Part shown: positions 21,701 to 35,600 of the stretch, one piece after another
Position numbering within the stretch: position 1 is the first letter of the stretch
Layout of the letters: each line of letters opens with the position of its first letter
DNA from: Labyrinthula sp. Ha
Taxonomy: Eukaryota; Sar; Bigyra; Labyrinthulida; Labyrinthulaceae
Reading direction: 5' to 3'
Length of the DNA: 64,000 nucleotides
Assembly: GCA_015227615.1 (NCBI GenBank)
Contig: JAALGZ010000009.1
Location: 930,001-994,000 of the forward strand
Made by a program: the position numbers and the translations under genes
The notes under the pieces: model-generated
Databases searched by the model: none
The model's input: only the letters and a program-made list of their open reading frames with translations
Told to the model about the DNA's origin: nothing

Positions 21701-24700
21701 TAATACAGATATTTTGCCACCTTTTGCAAATATTATAGATAAGAAAGCAAGAATCGTTTCTAATATTATTCTAACCAAGTTTAAATATAATTTTGTATAC
21801 CATATTGAAACCTGGTAAAGATTTTTATAACAGACTTCCTTAAAAGTATCAATTGTAGCAATAATTCACGAACCATATGAAACTACTTTAACTGAGTTAA
21901 AAAAAGAAAACAGTTTTTTAATACTTCAACAGTTTTTAAATGAATGTAGAATAATTTCATGAAGATATATATCTTTTTTTCACATAAATTAGAAGATTCA
22001 TCTGTGAAAAGTATTTGAAAAAAGAAAGGTGCAAAGGAAACGAAAACAAGAATACTCAGTTTTGAAAGCTGGTTATAAAAAATACGAGAAATAAAGTCCT
22101 TCTTGGTAACTGTAATGATGGCTTGGGTTAAATATGACTTTACCCGGTATTCTTGCAATTTAAAACGTCATGAAATATGTTAAACGAATTAATGAAACAA
22201 CCTTGAAATTATTTGGGTTAGTGACTATTCTAATTACTATGATCATTTCACCCAAAAAAGGGGAAGTAGGATAATAACACTAAATTTGGACTATTTAAGA
22301 TAACTATCATATAAACTTGAAACGAGTTAATTAAAAACAGTGTATCCCTCTGTTTTACTAGAAACCCCATTGTTGAAATTTCTACCTGAACTTCCTTATA
22401 AGTGCAACCTTATTTATTCGATCTTGTTTCTACTGATTATTTTGACACTAATACTAATCAATAATTTGTGCTTGAGGACATCACTGAGCTTATATTTTTA
22501 GGAAGCGCAATTTCATTTCTTCTCAGCTGCAACTGATAATTTTATTTAAAATTTTCTTGAGGTGTTATTAATTTCTTCCTAATTGCGACAGGTATGAACC
22601 ATGTAAGAAGATGTAACTGCAAACAAAGCTGTTACTAACCACAAATGACTATATCAAACTGTAACACATAAGAACATGTAATAAACACCTTTTATGGAGA
22701 AAAAATTATTATGTATTTCATAAAAAATTGCTTTGCAGGTGTTTTCACATATATATAGTGGTACATAGCAATATTATTTGTATACTAAAACTAAAAATGC
22801 CGGTATATTACCATTATACTCTGACTAAAGTCACCTTAACATCTAGAAATAATATATATAATTGCTTCAGAAGATTTGAAAGTGTGTTATCGACTATAGC
22901 AAGACAACCACAATTAATTGAAATTTATATGTATTACATCATTGGATAGAGATAAAGAATAAACGAGTACCGTTATAAAAAGTTCAAATACATAGTGCAT
23001 ATTTGATTTGAGACAAGGTGACCCATAAACAATGGCATTTCATGAAGTGGGCAGTATCTTTATCAATATCATCCCATATTCTCCATATGAAAATAGATCA
23101 AGAAACTATGAGAGACATTTGTTATTTCAATTAAAGATAGAAACGTGTGCTAGCTTTGTTTAGAAGAATCAAGGGTATACATATATCGGTAAATGTTGCG
23201 TTAGTTGTTAACACAATGTTGTATATAATGGCAACAATACTTTCAAGTTTAATTAATTTGTTGAACTTGTGTATATGTTATATATAAAAATTGTGTATAG
23301 TTTTAAAATATAGTCTTAGCTTAGAAAAATATGAAAAAGATGGCAATATTTCATCCAACAAATGTATGTCAATTTTTTCATATGAACTACATCTTATGAC
23401 TTATGATATTTTGTCAACTGAGAGTGTGAAACAAACTCCAAATATGAAAAATCGGGTTCACTTATTAACATTAGCTCAAAATAGTTACCTTTATTTTCTC
23501 CTGGTCCACCAAAAAATGGGATCTGATACATGGTCTCTTTAATTGAGTTTATTATTTGAGAATGAATGAATTATTAGACTTCTAATAATAGAACTAAACT
23601 TGAAGTCTTATATAGATATTTTTTTGCAAGGAAAATTAACAACAATCTCATTTTTCAAGACAATATTGTAGAAATAAAAGAAAAGAAAGTAGTTGACAGC
23701 ATTTAGGGAGCATAATTTTTTTTGATATCATATGGTTCTACAATAATTCTATCTGCATAGTTTCTGATCATATTTATTAGACTAATATCAATATATCTGG
23801 TCATCTTGAAAATGGAAAAGTACAATGAGCCAATATATTATTGATATTATATGAATCTGTATCTAAGAGCAAATAAACTAGCCAAATACACCAAGCCGCT
23901 TCCTGGTGGCTATATGGAATTCATACTAAGTATGTTACAATTCCAGTGTAAGTTTCACAACAAAATCTCAGGCGTTAAGCCAAAGAAGGTAGCTCTATCA
24001 AGCAAGAGTAATAAGAGGCAAAATCTTATGCTTCAAATAGAAACTATTACTTTGTTTTTTCCAACTTAAAATATGCGTAGATTTAGTAAGAAGAAAATGA
24101 TGAAAAACATATACATACATAGGATAGACCTGCCCGAGTACATGTTACATTGAATACTTGCCAGTATATTTCAATTGAGAAAAATATTTTATCCTAAAGA
24201 GATTCTGAAAGAGCACGATGATCATTCTTAAAGAGAAGAAATTATGAAATTGGTATATATCTAATGGAAAATACTCACCACGGTTTCAAGTTTGATGTTT
24301 TTCCATAATGAAAAATTCTTCGTGAAGAAGTTACATGTGCTGAGATTCATGTAAAATAGCCTTATTGGAACTGAACTAAAGGCTGCAGTTCAGATACATG
24401 CTTGGAATATAACAGTGAAGATATTTCTTCGTGTGCAAACATTGATAAAGTTCTAGTTTATATGAGATGACCAGTTGGTTCAAAACAAAATTTCTTGAAG
24501 TTTGCTAAACCTTTCTCATAGTTGAGTCTAGGGTAAAACTATTATATATAAAAGTAATCCTTGAAGAATACAATCATTCCTATTCTAAACCTTTCTCTGA
24601 ATAATAAGCTGCATGCCATGCTCAAACGATATGGCACGCTAAATGGGGTTTCAAATGTGGTTGTCCTATGGTGAATTTGTGTTTTCTGTTTGTTTTCAAC

Positions 24701-27529
24701 ATACTCTACGAAAGAACTGTTTTATCATTTTCTACAACAACTGACATATGGAAGCAGCATAAAGGATACACACCAACACTGGAAAATAAAAGGGATAAAA
24801 AAAATTAAGAAAATGATGAAAAGAAAATTAATAGACGATATAGAGGCACGCCCTTGACAAATAAACATAATGAAAAATATATAGGTGGAAATAATATAAT
24901 AATATGTCCTTTGACAGAAGGTCGGAATTAATTTGTGGATAGTTTATCAATAAGTTTTTTCACACATTCTTAGTGTTTCTAATAATTAACATTGGTAGAC
25001 TTATTTCTCTTGAATAGCGATGATTAATGGATTATCAGATTATCGTAAGAATCCTTTGATAAGAATCAAAATCACAAACCGTTCATTAATAGATAAAAAA
25101 ACAATTCTTTAATAATTGTTGATATATATATTTTATCAGATGGAAACTACTCACACACAAAATTCCAAATTACTTTGATTTAGAAGAATAATAGAAACAG
25201 AATGCTAATGGCGTCAACTCAACATGAAGATTATGCGTTTTCCAGCCAAACTAGAGAAACAGTCCTAGTTTGAACAGTTGAGACTAGGTAGTAGAACTAC
25301 TTAATAGCTTTAAATACTACTCAAATATTTCTTATTATACCGGATGGTCACAAAAAAAACTGTTAGTAATGTAGAAGGAGTTTATTGAGATGTTAATATC
25401 TGCTTAACGTAATTCAATATCAAAAAAATTATACGCGAAAGAAAACAACCACCTAAATATCATTGTTATAGTCTATCTCTATATACATTCCAATCAATAA
25501 TTCATAAATCTAGCCTTATAAGGACGTTCAACTAAGTAACTAGCAGTAAGAATAAAGACACTTCAGAGCCAACCAACCCGATGGAATCACGGCCTGAAGA
25601 ATTAAATAATCTTGAAATTGTTGAAAGAAAGATAAGTGGTAGCAAACATAGAAAAAAAAAGTATAAACTGTTTTGCGCCATACGGATGATTTAGAGAAAA
25701 AAACATAAATGATTCATAGCTGATTACAGTAGTCATCTATATTTGATTGGTTCATAGCTCTGAATTCAAAGAAGTTATTGAAGCTAAACTGCAAGAAAAA
25801 GGGGCAATCTGAATGTTCTTTTCTCATTATTTATGACCATCTTGAGCTTTTAATAAGAATTAATTAATCTAAAAACTAACTTTTGATCTATATGAAAGCA
25901 TTCTTAGCAGATGATACCACCTGGAAAACATTTTTAAAGATATCCTGAAGTTGGTGTGCCCGAAAAACTACGTAGAACGACTATCAAAAGCTTCTGGGAT
26001 AACTATATTTTAAACAAAATCAAATATAACATATCTAAAATTCTTTCTTTAAGTGGCATACACCTGACTCTAAGTCCAAAAAATTTATTAGACTCCCTAG
26101 ACAACTCCAGCACGAATAATGAAAAGTTCACTAATTCAATAGGTAAAAAATACTTAATATCCTTAGCACTAATAAAAGTGGTAAAAAAAGTTTAAAGTTA
26201 GTTATAGTGACTCTATATTTTTTTTGCAAATTTATTCTTTAGAGTAGATTATCAAAGTTCGCAAATGAATATGGATTTTTCGATTTTGTCACATCATACA
26301 ATCCACATAAGCAAGTAACTTATTTGGTAGCACTGAAATAGATAACTTAAAGCTTAGATAGAGTAAGTATCCAAATTTTATCTTTAGAAGACTTGTTGTA
26401 ATGAATTTCGTGTTAAGTATAAATATAAACATAAGAATCTAGGCCATCCCTTGTTCTGCCATAACACGCTCTTCCATCTTACTTTGTTCCGTTAATATAT
26501 TTTCCGGTATAATTCCCAAAGAATGTGCAAAAAAATGTCAACACGAAAGATACATTGTTTTCTCGAAATTTTCTTTTCTACTAATAGAATCAGAAAGAAA
26601 ATAGATATATGAAAAAATAATGAATCGGTTTTCCAGTTTCCTCATTGGATATCACATTCACACGTTGAAAACTTGACCTGACGGGAACCTTCTGGCTTAC
26701 AGCCATCTATCCTTTCGCGTTTGTTTTCAACAGCAAGCCCAGCCTTCTAAGTTTAATACCACTGTTTAGTTCCTTTTGCAGTTCATTATTTTTTTTTCTC
26801 TCTTCTTTGCTAAAATCAAGAGACAGCAGATCAACAAGGGTACCTAATTTACAGGTATAAAGAATCTGAATCTACAACGTAGCTGTTCGGTTACCTTAAG
26901 AAACAAGGCGATATAAAGAAGGTGATCATTACATGGATTTGTGATATATTATTTCAAGAAACTTTCATAACAACCAGATTAAGAAAACTCATTTTTTCTG
27001 TTAACTCTTATCTTCGCAGGTGTTTTTTAGTTTTTAGGTTCCTAATGCCTAAATTTGTATACAAAGCTGAGGTTTTTAAACTTTGCAGAGTGATTTACTA
27101 TAACGTGAGCAGAGCATGCTCTTATAGGTTTCCATATTTTTCTTAAACAAGTCTGAACTAGACCCATACGAAAATACTAATATATATAACTCAGACAGAG
27201 ACCCTCAAGTGATAATTTAGCGGAAGTTGTATTCCATTTCTTGAAGATGATAGTTCCTTCTTCTTAACTCGTCCCGAACGTTCTTGAATGAGGTTTCTCT
27301 TGTGCGCTTTTCTATGAAGAATTAAGATTTGTATCTTATGTTTATTGTGCCCTAGGAGGATGAACACAGGTTAAATCAACTTGATTAATAATTAAAAAAT
27401 AATTAACCCATTTGCTTAACCCGATGAATTGTTCTCCCTGAATATAAAATCTCCCTCTTAAGAAATCATATTACTTCGAGAGGTTTCCCTATTATTTATC
27501 AGACTGCCAGCATCTTGGAACCTCCCATA
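18701..27529. other. Long AT-rich gene desert
   Basis: About 8.8 kb. Open frames are short, low in complexity and have no recognisable domain. It contains a TA-rich tract just before it (18,461-18,492) and a possible MITE remnant near 24.9-25.1 kb. No RNA gene was recognised. Confidence 0.5.
24918..25145. mobile_element. Possible remnant of the same MITE family as at 43.8 kb
   Basis: Sequence around 24,921-24,975 (GGTCGGAATTAATT... then TATCAATAAGTTTTTTCA) and 25,020-25,085 (GATTAATGGATTATCAG, TTTGATAAGAATCAAAATC) resembles the terminal and subterminal parts of the 43,828-44,298 element. No matching second end or target duplication could be found, so this is a weak call. Confidence 0.25.
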
Positions 27530-29087
27530 TTACATATTACCTTGACCATCTCCATGTCCTTCACTTGGAGAGGGACCTGGAGGCAACATCCTACCCTTTA
27601 AATATCCATGTGGATTGCCTTGACCATCTCCATGCCCTTCACTTGGAGAGGGACCTGGAGGCAACAACCTACCCTTTAAATATCCATGTGGATTGCCTTG
27701 ACTATCTCCATGCCCTTCACTTGGAGAGGGACCTGGAGGCAACAACCTACCCTTTAAATATCCATGTGGATTGCCTTGACTATCTCCATGCCCTTCACTT
27801 GGAGAGGGACCTGGAGGCAACAACCTACCCTTTAAATATCCATGTGGATTGCCTTGACTATCTCCATGCCCTTCACTTGGAGAGGGACCTGGAGGCAACA
27901 ACCTACCCTTTAAATATCCATGTGGATTGCCTTGACTATCTCCATGCCCTTCACTTGGAGAGGGACCTGGAGGCAACATCCTACCCTTTAAATATCCATG
28001 TGGATTGCCTTGACTATCTCCATGCCCTTCACTTGGAGAGGGACCTGGGAGGCAACAACCTACCCTTTAAATATCCATGTGGATTGCCTTGACTATCTCC
28101 ATGCCCTTCACTTGGAGAGGGACCTGGAGGCAACAACCTACCCTTTAAATATCCATGTGGATTGCCTTGACTATCTCCATGCCCTTCACTTGGAGAGGGA
28201 CCTGGAGGCAACAACCTACCCTTTAAATATCCATGTGGATTGCCTTGACTATCTCCATGCCCTTCACTTGGAGAGGGACCTGGAGGCAACAACCTACCCT
28301 TTAAATATCCATGTGGATTGCCTTGACTATCTCCATGCCCTTCACTTGGAGAGGGACCTGGAGGCAACAACCTACCCTTTAAATATCCATGTGGATTGCC
28401 TTGACTATCTCCATGCCCTTCACTTGGAGAGGGACCTGGAGGCAACAACCTACCCTTTAAATATCCATGTGGATTGCCTTGACTATCTCCATGCCCTTCA
28501 CTTGGAGAGGGACCTGGAGGCAACAACCTACCCTTTAAATATCCATGTGGATTGCCTTGACTATCTCCATGCCCTTCACTTGGAGAGGGACCTGGAGGCA
28601 ACAACCTACCCTTTAAATATCCATGTGGATTGCCTTGACTATCTCCATGCCCTTCACTTGGAGAGGGACCTGGAGGCAACAACCTACCCTTTAAATATCC
28701 ATGTGGATTGCCTTGACTATCTCCATGCCCTTCACTTGGAGAGGGACCTGGAGGCAACATCCTACCCTTTAAATATCCATGTGGATTGCCTTGACTATCT
28801 CCATGCCCTTCACTTGGAGAGGGACCTGGAGGCCTCACTTGTTTCAGTAAATTTTCATTCAGATAAGGCCCTGCAGGTGCCGATGGATCCAGTAGCCTTC
28901 TTTGAGAGCCAACAGACAAATCTCTGGTATTCAAATGTTCTTGCGTGGAAACTTTTGAGGAAAATAAAAAATCGAGCCCAACAATAAGACCAATGCCGAA
29001 AAAAACAAAGAAGAACTTCTTATAGCTTCCGTTATCTTTGTGTTTAGTTTCTCCTTTTCCATCATATTTTTTTAAATTTCTTCTCAT
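27530..29087 (-). CDS. Membrane-anchored protein with 26-residue Pro/Gly/His repeats (frame break in repeat 11)
   Basis: Starts at ATG 29087. A basic N-terminus (about 1-23) leads to one membrane segment (about 24-43, FFFVFFGIGLIVGLDFLFSS), then a linker (DLSVGSQRRLLDPSAPAGPY) and 17 tandem units reading L-P-P-G-P-S-P-S-E-G-H-G-D-S-Q-G-N-P-H-G-Y-L-K-G-R. The membrane motif GIGL..G is shared with genes at 42.9 and 63.1 kb. The first ten units and part of the eleventh read in one frame. One extra base at 28,047-28,049 (GGG for GG on the plus strand) then shifts the frame and gives a stop at 28,029. The remaining units are intact in the other frame and end QGNM-stop at 27,530. This may be a sequencing or assembly slip, or a real truncation. 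Function unknown: surface stalk, adhesin or precursor of repeated peptides. Confidence 0.8.
27541..28830 (-). repeat. Coding minisatellite, 78-bp unit, about 17 copies
   Basis: The landmark CTTCACTTGGAGAGGGACC recurs every 78 bp from about 27,559 to 28,808, with one 79-bp step at the frame break. Units are almost identical. Variants are Met for Leu at the unit junction (near 27,587, 27,977 and 28,757) and Gly for Ser in GDSQGN in the two units nearest 27,541. The near-identity shows recent homogenisation, and copy number probably varies between strains. Confidence 0.95.
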
Positions 29088-29640
29088 CTCTGAATCCAGC
29101 TCTTTTTCTTTAATCTGATTTTCTTGTTTGATTTTGTTTGAAACTGTATATTCCCTATGTTAGAATATTGTGAAACTGAGCAGTTATTTGAACATTTTTT
29201 TCTTCGAGCAGGTCGGCGTTTGAAATTTAGATCTACTAATGTTTTTACCAGTGATGTTTCAACTGTTAATGATAATAATATGGTCAAGAAAAAGCATAAT
29301 GTTCCTTAGATTTCAAGAGTAGCCTTTCAGCACATCATTACGGAGAATATCTTTCACGAAGTTGTCTCAACATTACAACACAAGTAACAATTTCCTAGGA
29401 ATAGAAAAGGAAATATACTATGTGCATTGTTTACGTATATACGACGATAAATATAGGAAGGTTGCACGTAAATTGGGGAGGGAGTGCACTGTGTTCGCAA
29501 TTTGGTAATACAAGGCGATGTACACTCTTGTGTTATGAATAACTGGTTTTCGGGAACCGGTGAAATAAGTATTGATCTGAAATAGAGCATTACTGTATAA
29601 TCACGACATTTCTCGCTCAAGAAACTGGTATGCATTCATA
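29088..29640 (-). promoter_or_regulatory. 5' flank shared with the 63.1-kb repeat gene
   Basis: Read on the minus strand, this flank is collinear with 62,560-63,101. There is a 23-bp identity (29,526-29,548 against 62,677-62,699, containing CAGTTATTCATAACACAAG), and ACAGTAATGCT and CTTGACCAT also occur at matching distances from both start codons (about 425-461 bp and 200 bp). It probably contains the promoter. The homology could reflect gene duplication including upstream DNA, or selection on control sites. Confidence 0.65.
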
Positions 29641-32600
29641 TAGAGCTATTATATAATTAAAATATATAAGTACTAAACCAGAATAACTCGTTACAATGTA
29701 TTATTTTAGAATCATCCGGTCAGCTCTTTCCTTAGTATCACTGATTTATTTTCGGTCAACCTCGGAGAAACTTAGTTTAGCTTTTCTTGTATGGTGTAAC
29801 AAGTCTTGAAGTCAGTTGATATTTTTGGTAAAACATGTTATTGTTTCACATCATAAGAAATAATATTTAAACACATAAATATAAATATATATATATATAT
29901 ATGTTAAGAAATTTCTAGGATATAATACATGAGGAGGTATTTTTTCATAGGACATATCGGAGTTCAAGACGATAGAAGGTCAGTTTCGCACAGCAAATAT
30001 AGTGTACCACGAAACCATTGAACCAGTCGCAAGAGATACAATCTTATTCGCAAACACTAAGTTTTTTATGGTAATTATTTGTCAGGACATCTTGAAAAAG
30101 TGAGTTGTAAACTTCCGGTACAGTAGAGCGTATTAAGTTAATAGGTTTATATGGACCGAGAATTCAGTTGACCACATTTAAAGAATCCTGAAGGGATTCG
30201 TTGCACGTTTAGGATACGTGTGTTAAACATCTAGTAAGACTCCCGAAATTATTTATGGTTTCATCGTCTAAGAAGACTGTCTATCTTAAGACTTAGGTAT
30301 ACCACTTCTACATAGTATAGTTACATAATTTAAGTACAACATTTCCAATTAGGTACACTTCCCTCAATTTGCGAGACATATGATCTTGTGATAAGTTAAC
30401 ATGAGAATATTTATGTGATTTATTGATTAAAGAAAATCCAAGCATGAACTCTGTTTTCCAATTCTAGAAAAAGTGTGAGAGAAAATGGTTACGAATATAA
30501 TATCCATGGTATACAAATTGTGACACCAACAGACATGGAATTATTAGCCTAAACAACTACCCAAGATACATAATATTTCTCCGATTTACTTGAAAAAAAT
30601 AACTTATTAACCAGAAAGAATTAATTCATCCGTACCTATACTTAAACAAGAACATATTAGATCCAAAACCACACCATACCGGGGGGGGGGATTCAGAATT
30701 CACGGTAGTTGAGAACACTTCATACTAACAATATTGTTCTTAAGAATTACCCCTTCTGGGTATACTCTATCTGGCTATCAATGGATCAATATAGTTGACA
30801 ACTAACCAATTCTTATCGTTCTCGGTCTCAAAATATTTGTGAGTTATCGAGGGCAGAACTATATGCCATCATTATCATTTTTCCTGGATTTCGACACGAG
30901 GACCTTGTACAAGCCTGTTTCATATCTCCAAACTAGTGAAATCTGTTTTGGCGACAATGTGATATGTACAGCAAACCATTTTGGGTATTTAATCATACTA
31001 AAAATAGTTGCAGTGTTTGAATCGTAGAACAGAATGATAATTCATTGTAATTAAAGACATGTTTCTACTCTACACATTTTATCTAGCATTACACCATGTT
31101 GTTGCAAGCATTTACTGACCGATGGTATAGCAACACGGTAGTTGTAGAAACTTATATCTAAAGAATTAGAATTTACATCACGTTTACGTGGTCGCTAGGA
31201 ACTTTGATAAAAACCCACTGCATTGGGAAATAGCATAATTTTTCGTATATCTTGGAATGCAGTCGAGACATTTATTTCTTCATGGCTCTTGTTCTTGTAG
31301 TAAACAATTTTTATAAACATCCATGGAGAAAGATCTCCGATAAAAAACTCGGTTAGAAGTACGTATTTTTGCAATTCTCCAACAAATTTGGAAAATATTG
31401 GCTAACAGAATTCTCTAATTTCTCTGTTATCCAACGAAAAATTAACAACTGAGTTCCTTCTATTATGAACGTTCTATAGTACAATGTTCAAAATAAGAAA
31501 TTTCATTAAGTAACCCCAGTGATGTCAAACTTTTCTATTCCTTGTAGTTTACAATGACCTTCATACCAAAATAAACCTTTCTAAATCTTGTTTACCTATT
31601 TGTATATTCTTTACCACTTACTAGAGCTACTGGGCGGTTATTATCTAGATAGGATCAATCCATTTCACAAAGTTTATCCAGAATTATATTCTTAGTCCAA
31701 TTATCGCGGAAAACTTTTCTAAGTTTCTGCGCTTTATAACAAGATGATAGTATGACCTCATTTCTTATTATCTATTCTAAACCAGGACACAATTCTTGGG
31801 ACTTTTCCTATATTTCATGCAGGTTCCTTATGGTTTAGTCGTTGCTATAGTTGCATTAACTTCCTTCTTTTGCCGCATAGTTATTCCTCCTCACATCTTT
31901 CAAGCATCTATTAAAACTAGGCCTCATAGCAAGGAAAAGTATGGATGGGGAATTCAGGGTTCTCACATTAAGCTTAATCAAAACAAATATGTGGAATTCT
32001 AGGATCATTTTTATTCAATAATCAAGTTTACAGTATTGAATAAGCTTCTCAGCCAGGATCTCCAAAAATCTTCAGTTAATTTTGTTAGTCCCGCAGCAAT
32101 TACCTTTAAATTCTCATTCAATAAATGAATGCACTTGGCAATATTGCTAACAACGGAGTGTGTCATATAACATTTGCACCTGATATTCTCCTGGATTTTG
32201 GCTTTTTAGCAGAAAAGTTTCAGCTTGCAATGTATTCCTACAAAAAATGAGAATTTACACAGTTTCAATTATTTTTTTAGTTAAGCCCATACCTTTTCCG
32301 TTTTATTTCTTTGGAAGCTTTGGATATATGTAATTGTTAAAGTATGAAGTAAAATCGGGGATGAGTGCTTAGAAGAACAAGAATCTTTAAATATTGAATT
32401 ATACTTAGTAACGTTTTCGTTAGAGTTCTTGTTACTCTCTAACCTTAGTATTGGTTGGCTGAATCAAACGTGGTATAACTGAAACTTATGTACTTACTTA
32501 AATAATCTATAAATATAAACAAGAATAAATAAATTTAAAAAATAATCATCTTAGTGCTATTCGTTATCCTCACTTTTTTTGTGAGTGGAAAGCTATGAAA

Positions 32601-35600
32601 ATAAAGGAAATATATGATTCAATGTTAAATATGCTAAAATTCTATGCTCGAGATAGTCTTTCAACTCAGAATTCAACAATAAGATATACTAACATAGCCC
32701 CATCAACACCTTGATTAATAATTTCAAAAAATTTACTTATCTGTTAATATTTCATTTGCATGGAACTAGATTTTCAATGGAAAATAAGTTTGTCTGGATC
32801 GATTATATACTTTCATGCACTCTAGGTAGGCCCGGATACATATGTAGTTGAATTTTCAGAGTTCTGTGAGTTTTGATTGTTTTTAGTTGTTTTTGATCAT
32901 TGGTTTTTTAATAAGATATTCCATTGACTATCTGAAAAAGTCAACGTTATTATTATAGTTCTCCAAAAACGAGATACATGGCTAATTCGTCAATGCATTT
33001 CCTAGACATCACTCGTTTCTCGTTCGCACTTCAATCCATTTGTTATCAAGATTCATCTAGTCTCGCACAGTGACGCGGAGAATTCTTCAAGAATACGAAC
33101 GAATGCCATTAAGAATCCACTTTATATACCTAGTGCTCATAGACCGGCGAGCCAATTTCATGTACCATGATATGAATTAACTCAGACACTGTGATAATAA
33201 CCAGCAAAATCTAAATCAACTTCATACAGGGATTTTGGAAAGACCATCCAATATCTTAAACTGTATAAGAGTTCTGGGGTATACCCGGAAGATGAATCCA
33301 CCCGTATTTATAGTGTGGAGAAGACATAGCTGTTAAGAGAACAAAAATCAAGGACGATGGGGATAGAGTAACATTTGAAAATTTGAGTCCTTCATAACGG
33401 CACTATTGAGGTGTTCATGGTTGAATATGATGACTGGAGCGGTTCGTTGATTAAGTGCGAAAATGTGAGATATTTCTAAGTTTTGCCACAACTTCCGAAA
33501 AGCATAACCCGATATAATTAAGAAATAATTATGCTCAAGTAATACAAGTTTAGTATGATGTAGTTTGATGATAATATTAAGAGACATTATGGAGCATATA
33601 AAAACGGCGATGATATATTAAATTCTGCCGACAAGAAAAAAATATAAACATCTTAATGAAGTAAGATTAATCTGGTTGATGATGACCCATGCAATTAAAC
33701 AAAAAAGGGGAAACTAGATGAAGCTAGAATGGGTAAGACCCAAGCTATTATTTTAAGTAACCAGCACAATTCCCGAATATTATCAAATGAAAATAACAGA
33801 TAAAGCATTTATATAAACACTGGAGTTATTAGATTTGAATTTTTTTGAATAAATAAGACTTACCACGAATGAAGTTTTGAACTGTATATAGATAAGTGAT
33901 TTTAATATAATGGAGAAACAGTATTATTTGCTAGTATTAAAAATCTTAACGTAAAGAAGGTTTTGAAGTCACAGAATCTAGAAGCATCGATAATTAATTC
34001 TCTTTAAAAATATATTACAACCCAACTGACCATGGTTGGGGACATTTACCTTCCAGATAAAATATTTAATCATTTATTAGCTACTGAAAATCAAGCTGAA
34101 TACATAAACCTTGAGAAAAAAATCAGGATAAATGATTACAAGGTATCGTGAATTCATGAATAAATCAATCTAAGGGCAATTTTGGGTATATCCTAATGAA
34201 AGCCTGCCACACAAAGCTTCTTAGTACTGATTACAAATATAATCTTTATTGAATAAGAAGACACTTGATTTAATGAAAAGTTTAGAAGCGCACTTTAAAA
34301 TACACTAAATGCAAAGTAGCAAGCCTTTGTGTTATATTGACAAAATATAAATATAGCTACATCACAACCCGTAGACTGAATTGAGGTTATGTGTCCGATA
34401 ATTCAATATTCCTCAAAATACCCTTAGTATCATATAGGTAATAAAATTTGTTGGATAAGATAGACTAAGCTGTTGAATTGAACCTATTGTGTAACATTGC
34501 CTCTGCAAACTATAGTCCACATACATTTTCAGCCCGAATAAACGAGCTGTAATATTTTGTATGACTATGGAAACCTGAACGCGGAATTCAGCGGTACAGA
34601 TATCTGCATTTATTCATCTTATTTTAAACAACCAATCGAACATGCATAGAAGAAGAAAATTCTTGAATGTTATTAAATAAAGTGAAAATATTATGCTCTA
34701 TGCACTACTAATAACATAATACAGTACTTGTATTGATTTTTGTCATGGGATGAAAGCTATGAGATAAGAGGAGCTCCCTCATGTATGGTAGATTAACCAA
34801 GGCTATTCCAAGAGGCGAATGTGGTGAGATTATAAAGTTGCTTAAAATCTACACCTCAGAAGCTCACGGATGGTGCAATGGATTGGGAATAGCTATTTAT
34901 ATTTATAGAGGAAGCAGAACTAAATAAAAAGTATAGAAAAATATTAGAGTAAGCTGATGGGGAATGCGACGAAACTTGCACGTAACATATATGCATGTAT
35001 CAGGCATTTGGTCATGATATGTGAAACAATTATATATCCTGAACAACCCGGATATTTCTATATGTACTAAGAGAACCCTTGGGATATATAAATATTGTAC
35101 TTATATCACCAAATGGGTGATGTTACTTTATTTGCTACATGGATGGCTCCAACTGTACCGGATCTTCCGCTAATAAAAAATCAGTCAAAGAAGTCAACAT
35201 TTATATCTATGTGCCAGAGATCCAAAAAAGATGCAATGAATGACCTTACTAGTGCCATGTCATTATTAATTTACTATTCAAAATAACCTCAAATACAATC
35301 TCGCAAAATTTGAAGCTATATGATAGATACAAAGAATCATTACTCACAACCTATGTTTCAAAGCTTTAAATTGGTATTCGGTGGTTATCCAGTTCTTAAT
35401 ATCTAAATTTGAGAACCAGTCTTTTTTCAAGTAAAACCATCGTAAAATGGTGATAATTTTAGTAAAGTCCACGCGATTGGAAAGGAAGTGATAAATTTCG
35501 TTGAAGAAACTGTTTCCAATGCTAGAAGGTGCCACGATGTTAGATTTTAAGGTTATAGCTATCATCGATCAGTTAAGTGCCTGTCGGGTTATAAATATCA

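Noticed and set aside
27541-28830. CRISPR-like array
   Set aside because: Units are directly adjacent, coding and near identical, without spacers; this is a coding minisatellite.
27565-28987. Long plus-strand open frames through the 78-bp repeats
   Set aside because: The unit length is a multiple of three and lacks stops on this strand too. The minus strand has the ATG, membrane anchor, linker and family relatives, so these are shadows.
31796-32002. Small hydrophobic protein candidate
   Set aside because: No ATG start in the listed frame, no relative in the window and no splice-supported extension.
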